A DNA stretch of 35,913 nt, taken from Neolecta irregularis DAH-3. Taxonomy: Eukaryota; Ascomycota; Neolectomycetes; Neolectales; Neolectaceae. Position numbers and translations under genes: made by a program. Location of the stretch: assembly GCA_001929475.1 (NCBI GenBank), contig LXFE01001511.1, positions 1-35,913 on the forward strand. The letters run 5' to 3'. The notes beneath the pieces are model-generated. The model made no database searches and was not told the origin of the DNA. It saw only the letters and a list, made by a program, of their open reading frames with translations. Position 1 is the stretch's first letter, and each line of letters opens with the position of its first letter. Positions 9,755-21,468 of the stretch are shown in pieces.

Positions 9755-10776
9755 TTACATCACTTCCTCTAACCATTCATCAAAATATCGACATCCACTT
9801 GGATTCACCGGACTGCCCTCTTCGCATAACATGAATGCAGGACATCTGCCACACGGAGCTTCAGTGAAACCATCTAATCTTGTTACCTGAGATTGCCGAA
9901 TCGCTCGATAGGTTGTCCCATCAGGTTGCTGCTCAATCTTTCCATCGCAGACAAGAACATCTAAGAGATTTCCAACCTCACTGATGCCCAAGTCGACCTC
10001 GGTCAATTCCGAATTTCGAAGCCAGTTGGTTATTTGGGAGACATTAGGAAATCCAGAATGATCTGCTGGGTAAAGCTTTCCGATTCCCACGGACTTTGGA
10101 GGAAAGCTTCTTGATTCAACGAACCGGTATATCGCTGTGCATAATCTTTCGATAAATTCTACATCCAGTTCTTGGTCGGTAAACCATGGACCGCCGGTGA
10201 CCTCTATGGAAGGTTGAAGATCGAATAGCATGTATATCTTTCGCGTAGGCGTCTTGACAGATTTCACCGCTTTTATGAGTTGATTAGATTCAAGGGATTT
10301 CAAACAACGAGTCATCACAGTTTGATGTAAATTTGATTTTGCTTTGATGATTTTTGTCCAGATGCCTACGAATAAATAGCTGTTCCCAGAAGCGAAAAAC
10401 CTTCTGTGCCGGCGGCTTTAATAATTCCATATACAATCTGTTCATCACCCTCAAGGCCTGACATTCTAAAAGTTAACATGACGCTATATGAGAACTTACT
10501 TTTTTGCGTCATCCTTCCTCTGTGCTTTATACATCAGTTCTCCATTGAGCATCATTACTTCCAGTAGTCTCTATTGATCAGAAAACATAACCATTTAATA
10601 GTTGCCTTTGTCAACAGTGTGTTAATCAAGTCCCCAATCTCCTTTGTTGTCCTCCCGGACATCATACTCTCCAGATCATTTTGGCTTAGTGTGTCCGGAT
10701 GTCTGGCGAGGCATTGTTCGTACAAAGAAGCCGCATCTGGCGCAAAACCATCGCCAGTCTTCTTTTTTGGAGGCAT
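9755..10776 (-). CDS. RPC34: RNA polymerase III subunit RPC34/RPC6
   Basis: Subunit of the Pol III-specific initiation heterotrimer, which contacts TFIIIB and melts promoters of tRNA and 5S genes; nuclear. Exons in reading order: 10776-10606, 10570-10500, 10465-10401, 10365-9755, giving 305 residues (yeast Rpc34 is about 317). The N-terminal half forms winged helices (LSQNDLESMM; then GIWTKIIKAKSNLHQTVMTRCLKSLE, positions 10364-10287). The C-terminus has the Fe-S type cysteine set C-x2-C-x5-C-x10-C around CGRCPAFMLC. Introns are 34-35 nt. The first (10605-10571) is GC-AG; reading through it reaches a stop within about 17 codons. It is divergent from STI1 with 182 bp between start codons. Confidence 0.95.
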
Positions 10777-10958
10777 GGTCTAAAGACCTCAAAACTCCGA
10801 TTCAGCTAATAAAATCGGTTTACTAGCCAGTGTGGATTGGAAGTTTCTGGAAAACGAATTGGGGTTCATAACCGAGCCCAACTAAAATTGAAGGAACTCT
10901 CCACCAGCAATTATTAACCATCAAAAACGGAAATTTCGAATATCTTCACGCTGATCTT
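10777..10958. promoter_or_regulatory. Shared RPC34-STI1 promoter region
   Basis: The 182 bp between two divergent start codons must contain both core promoters. It carries a three-unit heat-shock element and a second two-unit site, described separately. Confidence 0.7.
10840..10852 (+). promoter_or_regulatory. Three-unit heat-shock element upstream of STI1
   Basis: GAAGTTTCTGGAA fits the Hsf1 consensus GAAnnTTCnnGAA with no mismatch, 107 nt before the STI1 start codon. A two-unit site GAAATTTC lies at 10930-10937. STI1 is a known Hsf1 target in yeast, so heat-shock control is expected. Confidence 0.75.
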
Positions 10959-13005
10959 ATGGCCGAAGCTTTAAAACAACAAGGTACTTGGCTAGTTTAT
11001 ATTAGAACTATTCCCACTAACATTTCCAGGGAACGCTGCGTTCGCCGCCAAGGAATTTCCTCGTGCAATTGAATTTTTCACTCAAGTATCCTTGTTCGAA
11101 GATCTGCTGCTGAATCCTAAAGGCAATCGAAATCGACTCCCAGAATCATGTACTTTATTCTAACCGCTCTGCTTGTTACGCCTCACAGAAAGAATGGCAG
11201 CAAGCTGTTGAAGATGCCGAAAAAGCAATCCAGATAAAACCTGATTGGGGTAAAGGTTGGAGTCGGAAAGCTTCTGCATTGCATGGACTTGGAGATTTAG
11301 GTATGTAGTCCTACAACTTGATCTGCTAAATGATAGTTGGAGCGAAAGATAGTTACGAAGAAGGCTTGAAAGTCGATTCCACGAATGCACAGTTGAAAGC
11401 TGGGTTGGAAGCAGTCAATGATGCGATTCAAAAGGAGGCTCAAGAAGATGGAATTGATGCAGATATGGGTCTTGGGAAGGTGTGTTACTCATCATGATAC
11501 CCCTAATATGTAGATGTTTGCGGATCCAAATCTCTTTGGAAGAATTGCTGCAAACCCAAAGCTTGCACCTCTTCTCGCTGACTCGGATTTCATGAATAAG
11601 CTTCGGCGAGTTCAGCAGAATCCAAAGCTCATTCAGCAAGAGATGCGCGATCCTCGAATGATGAGTGTCCTTGGCATGCTACTCGGTGTTGATATTCAAA
11701 CTCCTGATGTTTCAAGCCTAAAATGTCCTCAGCTGACCTTGTAGATCCCAATGCCTGATGTTACTCCAATTCCAAGCACAGAAACTTCTAGCAAGGAAGA
11801 TTCCAAGAAACAGCCCGAGCGCGAACCCGAGCATATAGATGAGGACTCGAAGGATGAGTTGGAAAATAAGAAAAAGGCAGAAGCCGAAAAAGCACTTGGG
11901 AATGCGGCATACAAATCTAGAAATTTCGACGAAGGTTTATCTCAAGTTTTTATAATGAAATTGACATATAGCTATTCAGCATTATACCGCCGCCTACGAC
12001 ATTCACAAAGAGATGACTTATCTTACCAACCTGGCTGCAGTCTATTTCGAACAAGAAGAATACCAAACATGTATCGAGACTTGCGAGAGAGCTATTGAAG
12101 AAGGTCGAGAAGTCCGCACCGATTTCAGGACTATGGCCAAGTATAATCATCATTCATAGCAACTACCCTAAATGATAATAGGGCCCTTGGACGTATTGGA
12201 AGCGCCTACATGAAACAGAACGATTTCGATAAGGCTATCAAATACTTCAACAAATCACTGACTGAACACCGTACTCCAGATATCCTAAGCAAACTTCGTG
12301 ATGCTGAGAGACTTAAAAAGGACGCAGAAGTTGCAGCATATATTAATCCAGAAGAAGCGGAGAAAGCTCGGATCCAAGGAAATGAGCAGTTTAAGAAAGG
12401 CGACTTTGTTGGCTCCGTCAAAAGCTATACCGAAATGGTCAAACGTGCTCCCCAAGACGCCAGAGCATATGGAAACCGAGCAGCAAGCTATATCAAACTT
12501 GCTGCTATGCCTGATGCTCTGAAGGTATAGCCTTTTCGTCGTAAATGTTAACCTCAATAGGACGCGGAAACAGCAATATCCATCGACCCAACTTTTGTCA
12601 AAGCTTATATTCGGAAAGTTTCTGCCCTTCTTGGTATGCGCGAGTATGCAAAGGCCCAAGCTGCGCTTGCGGAAGCTCGTCAGGCAGATACAGAAGGAAA
12701 TCATACTGGTGAACTGAATAGTCTTGAGCAAAAGATTATCATGGCCATGTATGGCCCTGCGGAAGGCGGATCTGAGGCGGACGTTCAAGAACGTATTGAA
12801 CGGGATCCAGAACTTTCTAGAATATTAGCGGATCCAGTTATGAGGAGTATTCTGGAGCAGGCTAGGAACGATCCCGCTGCGCTGAACGTAAGTTGATACT
12901 TTCAGAATATGTGGCTGATATATCTTATAGGAACATATGAAGAATCCGATGATCCGTGAAAAGATTATGAGATTGGTTTCGGCAGGCGTTATTAAGACGA
13001 GATAG
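10959..13005 (+). CDS. STI1: Hsp70/Hsp90 organising co-chaperone Sti1 (HOP)
   Basis: Cytosolic adaptor that hands clients from Hsp70 to Hsp90. Exons: 10959-10983, 11030-11085, 11123-11300, 11337-11479, 11514-11708, 11745-11934, 11972-12140, 12182-12524, 12561-12887, 12931-13005, giving 566 residues (usual 570-590). Domains in order: TPR1 ([10 protein letters not shown] at about 10), DP1/STI1 repeat ([15 protein letters not shown]...LGVDIQ), an acidic Lys/Glu linker, TPR2A ([10 protein letters not shown]), TPR2B ([10 protein letters not shown]) and the C-terminal DP2 domain ([13 protein letters not shown]...[15 protein letters not shown]). The nine introns are 34-46 nt. The first exon encodes only eight codons plus one base. 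A heat-shock element lies upstream. The donor at 11709 (GTTTCA) is the least certain junction. Confidence 0.97.
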
Positions 13006-13675
13006 CCAGTTATTAAACTGAACAAATTCGAAATTTTAAGTATGATTGATAAAATATATATTTGTCTTGATTAGTCTTCGGTTTGATTATCCCTCCAGGT
13101 AAAGTGCCCTACAACCCTGTGGCACGGAAATGATTCAAGTAATCTAATAGAGGAAATTTCTCCACAAATGGGAGTTTCTTCTTTTGTCTTCCTTTTCTTT
13201 GGTATTTGCTAGACGGCTAATGTGACTATTCGTTTTCTATGAGTAGGACCGTAGTTGCTCTTTGTTTCGGTTGTCGATATGCTCTATCTGTTCAAGCCAA
13301 GAATCAATTCTTTTGTTTTTTCTAAGCCATACTGTAATCTCTCAAAACTCTACACCGACGAGCTGTGTGGTGCAATCTGGTTTTTATATCTTCAAGTGAA
13401 AGGTTTAATACCAACGCGTCTATATTTCAGAAAGATGTCATCTCGAGGTTCAAGAATGGGGAGTTTCTAGTGCTCAGTTGAATTGATTATGAAGCAAGAA
13501 TAAAGCTATTTCCTCAGAAAAAATATTGAACAAGATGTTCTCGTTGCATGATGATCAGATTGAAACATATTTTCGGGCTTGAAAGAAACAGTGGCTAGTA
13601 CTTCATTCCTCTCAAGAAAACTACTCCTATTTCGCTAAACCTCGACAATCTCCAAAAGTCATTGTACATGAATTT
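13006..13675. other. Intergenic between two 3' ends
   Basis: The 3' flanks of STI1 and the convergent gene at 13676-14169 meet here. Open frame 13255-13470 has no recognised family. Confidence 0.5.
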
Positions 13676-14169
13676 TCAAAACAATTCAGTTATCATTTCT
13701 AGGAAATTCTTTTTGACGTCTTTTGCTTTGAACGTCACCTTCAAACAACCTTGCGGAATTTTCTCGGCCAAACTCCATTGCCATAACCCCTGTGTGCATC
13801 TCAAGAACGTGATTTCTTCATTATTCAGAAAGACCTTGAGATTGTTTCGACTATCTCGAGTCCACTCTCGGCCTTCATTTCTCTCAATTTCTCCCAAGAG
13901 AGGGCTTGGAAATTTGTCTGGAACTGCTATAGGTTGATACCTACTGTCATATAACTGGCCCTGGTAAAAATATAATTTTTCTCTCTCGTTATCTTCAATA
14001 AGGTGTGACAGCCGGAGATGGAGATCCTTGTCCACTCTGAAAATCATGCTGTCTACACGAGCACTCAGAATAACCTTTCGTTAAGTTAATAGCAGAGATT
14101 ATTGGATACCTCGTGTGTTGATATCTGCTTATGAAGGTATTCTAGAGTACCGAAATTATACAGAGGCAT
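13676..14169 (-). CDS. Hypothetical 152-residue protein
   Basis: I do not recognise this protein. Two exons (14169-14110 and 14074-13676) are joined across a 35-nt intron with GTATCC donor and AAAG acceptor. The join extends the reading frame smoothly from MPLYNFGTLEYLH into the longer exon. The product is soluble and mixed-charge, with several Trp/Arg-rich turns (EGREWTRDSRNN; TQGLWQWSLAEK) and a basic C-terminal helix rich in Lys. I see no signal peptide, membrane segment or known catalytic motif. Support for a real gene is that the intron length fits the window's rule and that the exon 2 frame is open before the ATG at 14047. An upstream exon cannot be excluded. Confidence 0.55.
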
Positions 14170-16573
14170 GATCAATGGCCCGGTCAGATCCATATCTTGT
14201 GTATATCAGCAGAAAAGGAGGACCCTCTCAATTTGAAGTGTTGACAGGAGGTAGAGACTATGTCTCAAACTTTTGAAACATAAGGTTTCCGATGTTCCAT
14301 TTGATTTCAAATGCTTGACATTCTTTCTACTCGAATGTATTAGCCTTACAGATAATTACCATGTGGAGGGAAGGATGACATCAAATCTTTTTCGGGAATC
14401 TAAAAATATTTGTGCACAAAATCTATTGGCATTATGACTCCCTCGTCTTTTGCCACCAAGAGAGTCTGTTGAGCATATCTTTATCTTACCATTACGTAAG
14501 GAAGGCTTGCAATGACATCGCGGCATTTTAATTTGTACTATCACAGGTAGATAGGAGTTCACACCTGGCAAAGTTTATGTCATTGGCTTGTATAAACCTG
14601 GTCTTATTCCTACCCGAGCTTCAACACTTACACTCTGCACATTTAAAAGATTCTCATTAAAGGAATTTTAATCTGCGAATTTACGTCGAATCTCCTGCAT
14701 TTCCCTTTAAAATTTCGAGAGGAATAGCTTGGTGAGAATGTGTTTAATTTCTCATACACCAATACTCTCTGTAAGCTTGAAACATGCAAGCTGTAATTTC
14801 AGGTAGGTTTCAGGGACTTTGACTTTTCTTCTCACTTGGAGATTCAATTAATTGGAGGAAGTGTGGTTTTGGTTTCCTCAAGGCTGAGATTTGGATAGAG
14901 AGCTTGTAGAGATTATAAAGGAATTAAAGAGGGTATACTGTGACTATGCGAAAAGACTAGCTCCAGGCCCATATTTATAGACCCAGTATTCTCCTACCCA
15001 GAAGAGAGGCGAGAAAAGTAGTTGAGAAAAGAGAAAGATACAAGGAAAATATTTGGTGCAGAAAAAAGGAGGTGAAGAAGAGAAATGACTATTAGGTGCT
15101 TAGTGCCATACTGCCAAAGAGACTCGGGCCAGGATTAGGAAACTCCATTTTCCGGAAGAAAGGGGTTTCCGAATGATGGTTGTTGCAGGGGAGGGAAAAG
15201 GGGTGAGTGTTGTTGTTGATTGCGAGAAAGGTTTGAGAGTCCGACCTTAAAGGAAAGAGGGGGGCAGAGTATGTCTTTTAGGCCGTGGGAGAGAGCGGAC
15301 AGGGAGGGGAAATGCAAAGGTTTGTATTAAGCGATGGCATGCCGGAACGACTGAGGGTACAGGTCGAGGGGAATTATGGCAGCGAGTTAATAGTGCGGTG
15401 AGGTGACGGGAGGTTTGGTGATGAAATTGTGTAAAATTTGTGTCTCGTACAACAAGCTTAATGCCTGAAGTTACAAATAAGACCAGGTTATATTCTAGCC
15501 CACGTGTTGCAGTTAGGGTTAGAAATAACTCTATACTCTAGTTTTAATGCCCGGCCTTTCGTGGGCGAAATATTATCCTACGCCTTCTTGCCGTATTGGT
15601 AAGGTAACCCTTTTGGGTATATCCGTACACTCCCGTAGTCTGCAATTCAATGAGTATACCTGTTGCAGTGATTTGCCTTTGGTATAGGTAATAGATATTG
15701 CTTATGGGTAAATCTTTTGTTTCAAGACACCAAGCTACGACTTCAGCATTCAGATTTCAAGATATCCATCTCGTCGAACCTGGATAAAACTGGCAAGTTT
15801 GTAAAATATAACCTACAGTATTCTATATGGAATAGCTTGAGAATCGCACCTAGTATTCGTATGTCAACCTGTAACACACAGGGTGCAATAGTAGAGCTTT
15901 GCAGACTTAGATGGCCTGTATAAACCGAGAAAAACGAGGGTTAGGATTCCTTTGCTGAATGAATAGAGCATTATTCACCGGTCCTACAAGCAGGCAGCTA
16001 CAGGTCTACTTATAAGAAACAGAAATGGCCGCATCGGTTATAGAAACCTAGACTTTGACCAAAGGAAAAGCCAAACTAGAGACCCCTTTAAAATATCCTC
16101 AAAAGATTACAATATCATTTTCGTTCCACAAACGAAGTCAATCAAAGGATCAATGTGCAAATTCTGCGCCAACGTGCTATAGCAGAAACAAGAGCGCTTT
16201 CAAATAACCGTAGAATATTGTTCACTGGATTGAAACATCCGGGCTATGTCTACCGCGGCATCTGCGCCGTCTTTTTCACTGCAATCCAAGTGGGAAAAAA
16301 CTGTGTTTCATCTATCACAAGTGCTACAGACTAAAAGGAAACTGCGTGCCTTTTCGCACCCCGAGTGGCCTCTGGGCACTTATATTTCAACGGATAAATT
16401 GACTCGGCGCTAGTTGGTTCAAGGATCCATTCTAGCCGAATTGCGAAACTTGAACTGACTCCTGAGTGTTTGCTTGCCACGTCGCACGGGTATTATGAGA
16501 TCCTGTTTTCTGGCGGTTGTATTTAAATACCCGCTGTACTATCATCATCTCACAAACAACCACTCCTATCAAA
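14170..16573. other. Long stretch without recognised genes
   Basis: 2.4 kb with only short open frames (14356-14571, 15135-15317, 15717-15923, 16432-16671), none of known family. A purine-rich plus-strand segment lies at about 15010-15310. A lone telomere-like TTAGGGTTAG is at 15513-15522. A TATTTAAATA at about 16520, 50 bp before the UGP1 start, is a plausible TATA element. A noncoding RNA gene or long 5' UTR is possible but unsupported. Confidence 0.45.
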
Positions 16574-18668
16574 ATGGCACTCCATCCGGGCCGAGTCCAC
16601 CATAAAACACAGAGTGCTTTTGTGCGCCCTGGCAAAAGTTTCTGTCTCACAATTAGGCATTCGACAATCAATCCACAAGTGTGGCCGCGGCTCAGATGCG
16701 CAATGAACTCAGTAAGATTGCAGAATCCATCAAAGAACCAAAGACTAGAAAGGTATTTCGTTCATATACTATTTTGTCGTCTCTTTGGTTTGGCAATAGA
16801 GTGGCCTGCAGTGATGTTGCTCTCTTTATCGGTGGTCTGTTGACATGGAACTGATTCGACATCTAATTTCTCTTGCCACTCTCATGGCAGGCAATACATC
16901 TCCAGTCATATTGACAACTGGACAACTGAGTGACTTTTGTAGTTCGTACCTGTATCGCAAGTTTTGCAGATCCGCCAAGGTAGTCTTGCGAACCAAGATC
17001 TTTTTACTCTATTCCTAGCGCGGGGTAGATCTCCACTCGGGAATAAAAATGAAACCAGGGGTCTCTGTAGATCTGCAATTGGTGTCCACTTGCTCAAATT
17101 CTATCTCTTCTTTCTTTCCCCCAATTTTCAGCTTGTGGTTTAACTTTTAGGCTTTCGAAATTGAAATGGATAATTTCTTTGCACTCTTCCGACGATATCT
17201 GATTGATAAGGCAAAGGGAACCAAAATGTAAATATTCATCATGTTCTGTAAACTAACTTGCAGCGAATGGGATAGAATTCATCCTCCAAAAAAGGAGCAG
17301 GTCATTGACTATGATACTCTGTCCGGAAGTGCACCAGAGGAATTTCTTAAAAGACTTGCTGTTCTCAAATTGAACGGTGGTCTTGGTACCACAATGGGCT
17401 GTGTGGGCCCAAAAAGTGTCATTGAAGTTCGAGAAGGAAATTCTTTTCTTGACCTTAGCGTTCGGCAAATCGAGGTACTTGACAACCTTCAACGCAATTG
17501 TAAAGTCATAGCATCTTAACAGAACCTATGGCGTCTCAGTCCCGTTTGTTTTGATGAACAGCTTCAATACCGATGAAGATACTTCCAGAATCATCAAGAA
17601 ATACGAGGGTCACAATATCGAAATTCTGACATTCAACCAATCAAGATTTCCTCGTGTTTTAAAAGATTCCCTCCTCCCCGTCCCTAGGGAGTACGATTCT
17701 GCGAAATCTGAATGGTATCCACCCGGCCATGGCGATGTCTTCGAAGCGCTCTCCAACAGCGGTCTCCTGGATCAACTCATTGCAAAGGGAAAAGAAATAC
17801 TCTTCGTCTCAAACATCGATAATCTAGGCGCCGTTGTCGACCTCAGAATTCTGAGCCACATGGCTTCGTCACAGTCGGAATATTTAATGGAGCTCACTCA
17901 AAAGACAAAGGCAGATGTTAAAGGAGGGACCTTAATCTGCTATGATGATACAGTACGTCTTCTAGAAATTGCTCAAGTTCCAAGTCAACACATCGAAGAA
18001 TTCAAAAGCATCAAGAAATTTAAATATTTCAACACAAACAACATTTGGCTGAACCTGCATGCAGTGAAACGAGTTGTCGAAAACAATGAACTAGAAATGG
18101 AAATCATTCCCAACTTTAAAACTCTCACATCCGATAAAAAGGGAGAAAACGATCAAAGTATAATTCAGCTCGAAACTGCCGTAGGTGCAGCAATCCGCTA
18201 CTTTAAGAATGCTCACGGCGTCAATGTGCCTCGCAACCGATTTTTGCCTGTGAAGACTTGTTCGGATCTGTTACTAGTCAAATCGGATTTGTTTAAACTT
18301 AAACATGGACAACTTGTCATGTCGGAAGAACGATTTGGTCCGGCTCCTATCGTTAAATTGGGGGTAGATTTCAAAAAAGTCAGTGATTTTCAAAGGCGGA
18401 TACCTGCCATACCTAAAATTTTAGAATTGGATCACTTGACTATTACCGGTGCTGTCAATCTCGGTCGAGATATCGAATTTCGAGGTGGCGCTTGTTTATG
18501 TGCGAAAGATTGATCTTTAGGTACTGTAATCATTGTTGCGAGTGATGGCAGTCGGATTGATATCCCGAATGGAAGTGTCATTGAGGTATCTTGATTTCCG
18601 ATAGAAAAAGTTGCTCATCAGCCTAGAATCAAGTGATCACCGGGAATCTAAGAATCCTTGAGCACTAG
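16574..18668 (+). CDS. UGP1: UTP-glucose-1-phosphate uridylyltransferase
   Basis: Makes UDP-glucose from UTP and glucose-1-phosphate in the cytosol, for glucan, glycogen, trehalose and glycoprotein synthesis. Exons: 16574-16621, 16657-16752, 17151-17227, 17264-17474, 17512-18484, 18521-18585, 18627-18668, giving 503 residues (usual about 500-520). Motifs: [22 protein letters not shown], the nucleotide-binding [16 protein letters not shown] (about 110), [40 protein letters not shown] and the C-terminal beta-helix ([18 protein letters not shown]-like end). Five introns are 35-41 nt, but the second (16753-17150) is 398 nt. The short first exon adds a Met-Ala-Leu-His-Pro leader; the start at 16574 is the first ATG after a TATA-like site. 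Confidence 0.96.
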
Positions 18669-19322
18669 AGAGTAAATGACTGATGAAATGACCTAGATAG
18701 AGGACTTTGCTCCCGGTAGATGTGTTCTTGATGATCATTGAGATTTTCTGAATGCTTCGCTCTATGAGCTTTCGCTGAAGTGGAAATACCTACTGCTTTA
18801 GCATATTTTTCAAATACATTAATAGCAATTTCAACAGTTTCACCAACGAGGTTGGCCACCCCATAGACCTTGATTCTCCCTTCAAAAATCTCCTGAGTTA
18901 CAGGTTTGATTATCATTTAATCCTAACCCTAAACTTCTGATGTTCCCTTATCCTGCCCCTATATTTGTGTATATCTTGCCTTCCGATACTAAATAACTTA
19001 CATTTATATCTAATCTATTCTGCACTAACGTTAACCCTAATTGAGAAATGCAACGACTCAAAGCACGTGTTACAGAAAATTATTTATCACGAGTCGCTGG
19101 CGATAACAAATACTTGCAGCAAGATTTCTCTTGTTAATTTCCCATAAAAAGTTCCCCTTCTAATCAACTGTAGAAATCATCTGTAACTTGCCGGAAACTT
19201 GTCCCGTAAATCAGAGTTGGAATACGTGATCACAGCATCGATCGAAACAGACTAATCAAATACGTTCCGAAACAAGCACCCAGCATAAATCTCGCTTGAA
19301 TTTCTAATTCTGAGCCTATTGC
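18669..19322. other. Intergenic between UGP1 and PGS1
   Basis: No gene recognised. The minus-strand open frame 18665-18916 overlaps the UGP1 stop codon and shows no family. Two short CCTAACCCTAA-like words (about 18915, 19030) are too short to be telomeric tracts. Confidence 0.5.
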
Positions 19323-20785
19323 ATGCGGCTTTTGCGCTATATCCTCCCTCTTTCAATTAAAAACTTGCAATGCCGAAATGCCTCGACAACAAACTTTTCT
19401 GATGCGCTCAGTTGTATAGAGAAAAAGGCGCCAATATTTCGTATACATCAAAAGAATGTCCGAATTTTAATATCGCCAAAGGAATTTCATGATACTCTCA
19501 AGGTACCATTTCTCTCAATCGAATAACTCGTAGGAACAAATTCTCTTGGCTAAACGCGATGTTTTTCTGCAAACATTATATATCGGCTCTTCGGAATATG
19601 ATCTGGTAAATCCTTTTCTCGACTTCCTAATGACAGATTTCCATAATTTCTCTCGCTCTCCAACGTAATCCAAAACTCAAGGTCTCTATCCTCACAGATG
19701 CGTTAAGGGGGACCCGCGAATTTCCCTCGGAATGCACAGCGACCCTCCTCGCTCCGCTGTTGGATTACCCTAATGTTGAAGTTTCAATGTATCAAACGCC
19801 TGCGTTCACAACCTTTCTGAAGAAAATACTAGCCAGGAGATGGAGGGAGGGGGTTGGTAGTCAGCACATGAAAATATACGGTTTCGACGATACAGTGATC
19901 TGCTCTGGGTATCTCATTTTGCTTATACGCCGCTTACCATAGAGCAAATCTTTCAAATGATTACTTCACGAATAGGCAAGATCGATATTGGGTATTTCAC
20001 GACAAGGACCTGACAAGTTATCACCGGAAACTGCATGCGGCCGTCAAACAAATTTCATATCAGCTCTCAAGAACAGCAGAGCTGTCATCACCACCCCTAA
20101 AATCTGTTACTTTCAGGGAATTTTTCCAACCCGGATCATACGGTGAAGGCAACATTACAGTATATCCACTTTTACAACTTCCATATCACAACATTACCTC
20201 TGAGTCAGACGCTCTCCAAATTCTACTGACAGTTCCTGGAGATTGGGTCCTAACTTCTGGATACTTCCATCCACCCCCGTGGCTACAATCCCTCCTTCAC
20301 GCAAGAGAAGATCATGGAACAGTAATCACTGCAGCACCCAATGCATATATATTTTTCATTTTTGTCTAATTTCTAGGCAAACGGATTTCTGAATTCAAAG
20401 GGAGCAAGCAATCTTCTTCCTGATGTTTATGAAAACTATCTCTCTGATTTCAAAAAGGCCTCACAAAACGCAAGATTTGTAGAATGGGAGAGGCCAGGTT
20501 GGACATATCACGCCAAAGGTACCCTTCATTCTCTCGAGGTGTCTGAAACTAGGAATCTGGATCAACCCACCCAATTCAAGCCAAACCATAACTTTGCTAG
20601 GAAGCAGCAATTTTGGCCATCGTTCGTATAATTGTGATATTGAGAATACGATGATCATTGTCTGTCCACGAGATTTAGCGATGACAGAAACGGACAGGTT
20701 ATTTCACCACACAGCGCCGAAAAAAGATAGAAAAACCAGATTCATTTCAAGGGTTGGAGGTTGGCTTTTTAGTCGATTTGTCTAA
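19323..20785 (+). CDS. PGS1: Mitochondrial phosphatidylglycerophosphate synthase
   Basis: Transfers the phosphatidyl group of CDP-diacylglycerol to glycerol-3-phosphate, the committed step of phosphatidylglycerol and cardiolipin synthesis in mitochondria. Exons: 19323-19502, 19534-19605, 19637-19908, 19943-20342, 20377-20518, 20553-20785, giving 432 residues. It starts with a basic presequence (MRLLRYILPLSIKNLQCRN). It has two phospholipase-D type HKD motifs: SQHMKIYGFDD (His about 161) followed by SGANLSNDYF, and YHAKGIW (His about 353) followed by GSSNFGHRS. Introns are 31-34 nt, and the fourth (20343-20376) is GC-AG. Retaining that intron gives a stop before the second HKD motif. Confidence 0.95.
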
Positions 20786-21016
20786 GGTTGAAAAATGTAT
20801 TCGACCATCAGCTTTAATTAAAAAATATAGATGGATAGCCGCGTACTAGTTTCAGGAATGAAAGATATTATTCCATCAAATGGACTTTACAATAATGCAT
20901 CAAGCAAAAAGAAACGCATATTTATCAAGCTTGAAAGTTTTCTTCCGTACCTGGAAGATAAGCAACTTTTGAAGTCCCTAAGCTAAGCTACGAAATTACT
21001 TTTCCAATATATCAGT
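20786..21016. other. Convergent intergenic region
   Basis: Short AT-rich stretch between the 3' ends of PGS1 and the Kre9-like gene. Nothing else is seen. Confidence 0.5.
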
Positions 21017-21468
21017 CTATGTAATTTTGCAGACGTTTGTAACGGTAATGCAGGAGTCCATTTTTGAGGATACATCCGCATTTTTACAGTTTCCAGTAAC
21101 CCAAAACTTGCCAGATTGTGCATATATGACATATGTGTTGGTTCCGTTTATTGCGTTCAGTTGCCAGCCATATTCCGGTTGAACGTCGCAAGGAATAAGG
21201 AAATGTGCTCTCCCATCAGAAGTAGGAATATCGCGCCTCAGTTGATATAAAGTGGGCGGCCAGTAGACAAAGTTCACGAGGTAAAGGCTGAAGATGGTTG
21301 GATCAGTCTCGACTGACGACCAGGACACGGTCTGGCTCTCGCCTTTAATTAGAGAAGTATTGGTCCCTGGTGCCAGGATGTGGATCGCTTCTTGTTAACC
21401 CAGCTCTGCCTTATTAAGGACTTACCTGAAGTGAAAGAGACAAAGAGACAAATGGCGAAAAGTCGCAT
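21017..21468 (-). CDS. Secreted Kre9/Knh1-domain wall protein
   Basis: A small extracellular protein of the Kre9/Knh1-like N-terminal domain family, linked in yeast to beta-1,6-glucan and the cell wall. Exons 21468-21426 and 21390-21017 join across a 35-nt intron to give 138 residues. MRLFAICLFVSFTSEA is a signal peptide. The beta-sandwich domain follows, with QTVSWSSVETDPT, SLYLVNF, IPCDVQPEYGW and the very typical INGTNTYVIYAQSGKF. After the domain the tail is short with three cysteines; the Ser/Thr-rich region and GPI signal of many relatives are absent, so it is probably released rather than anchored. The domain is certain; the role in this fungus is inferred. Confidence 0.9.

Noticed and set aside
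15513-15522. Interstitial telomere repeat TTAGGGTTAG.
   Set aside because: Fewer than two units; similar short words at 15939, 18915 and 19030 are also isolated.
16811-16854. A box C/D snoRNA in the long UGP1 intron (GTGATGT ... CTGA).
   Set aside because: There is no terminal stem, no C'/D' pair and no recognised guide sequence; these short boxes occur by chance.
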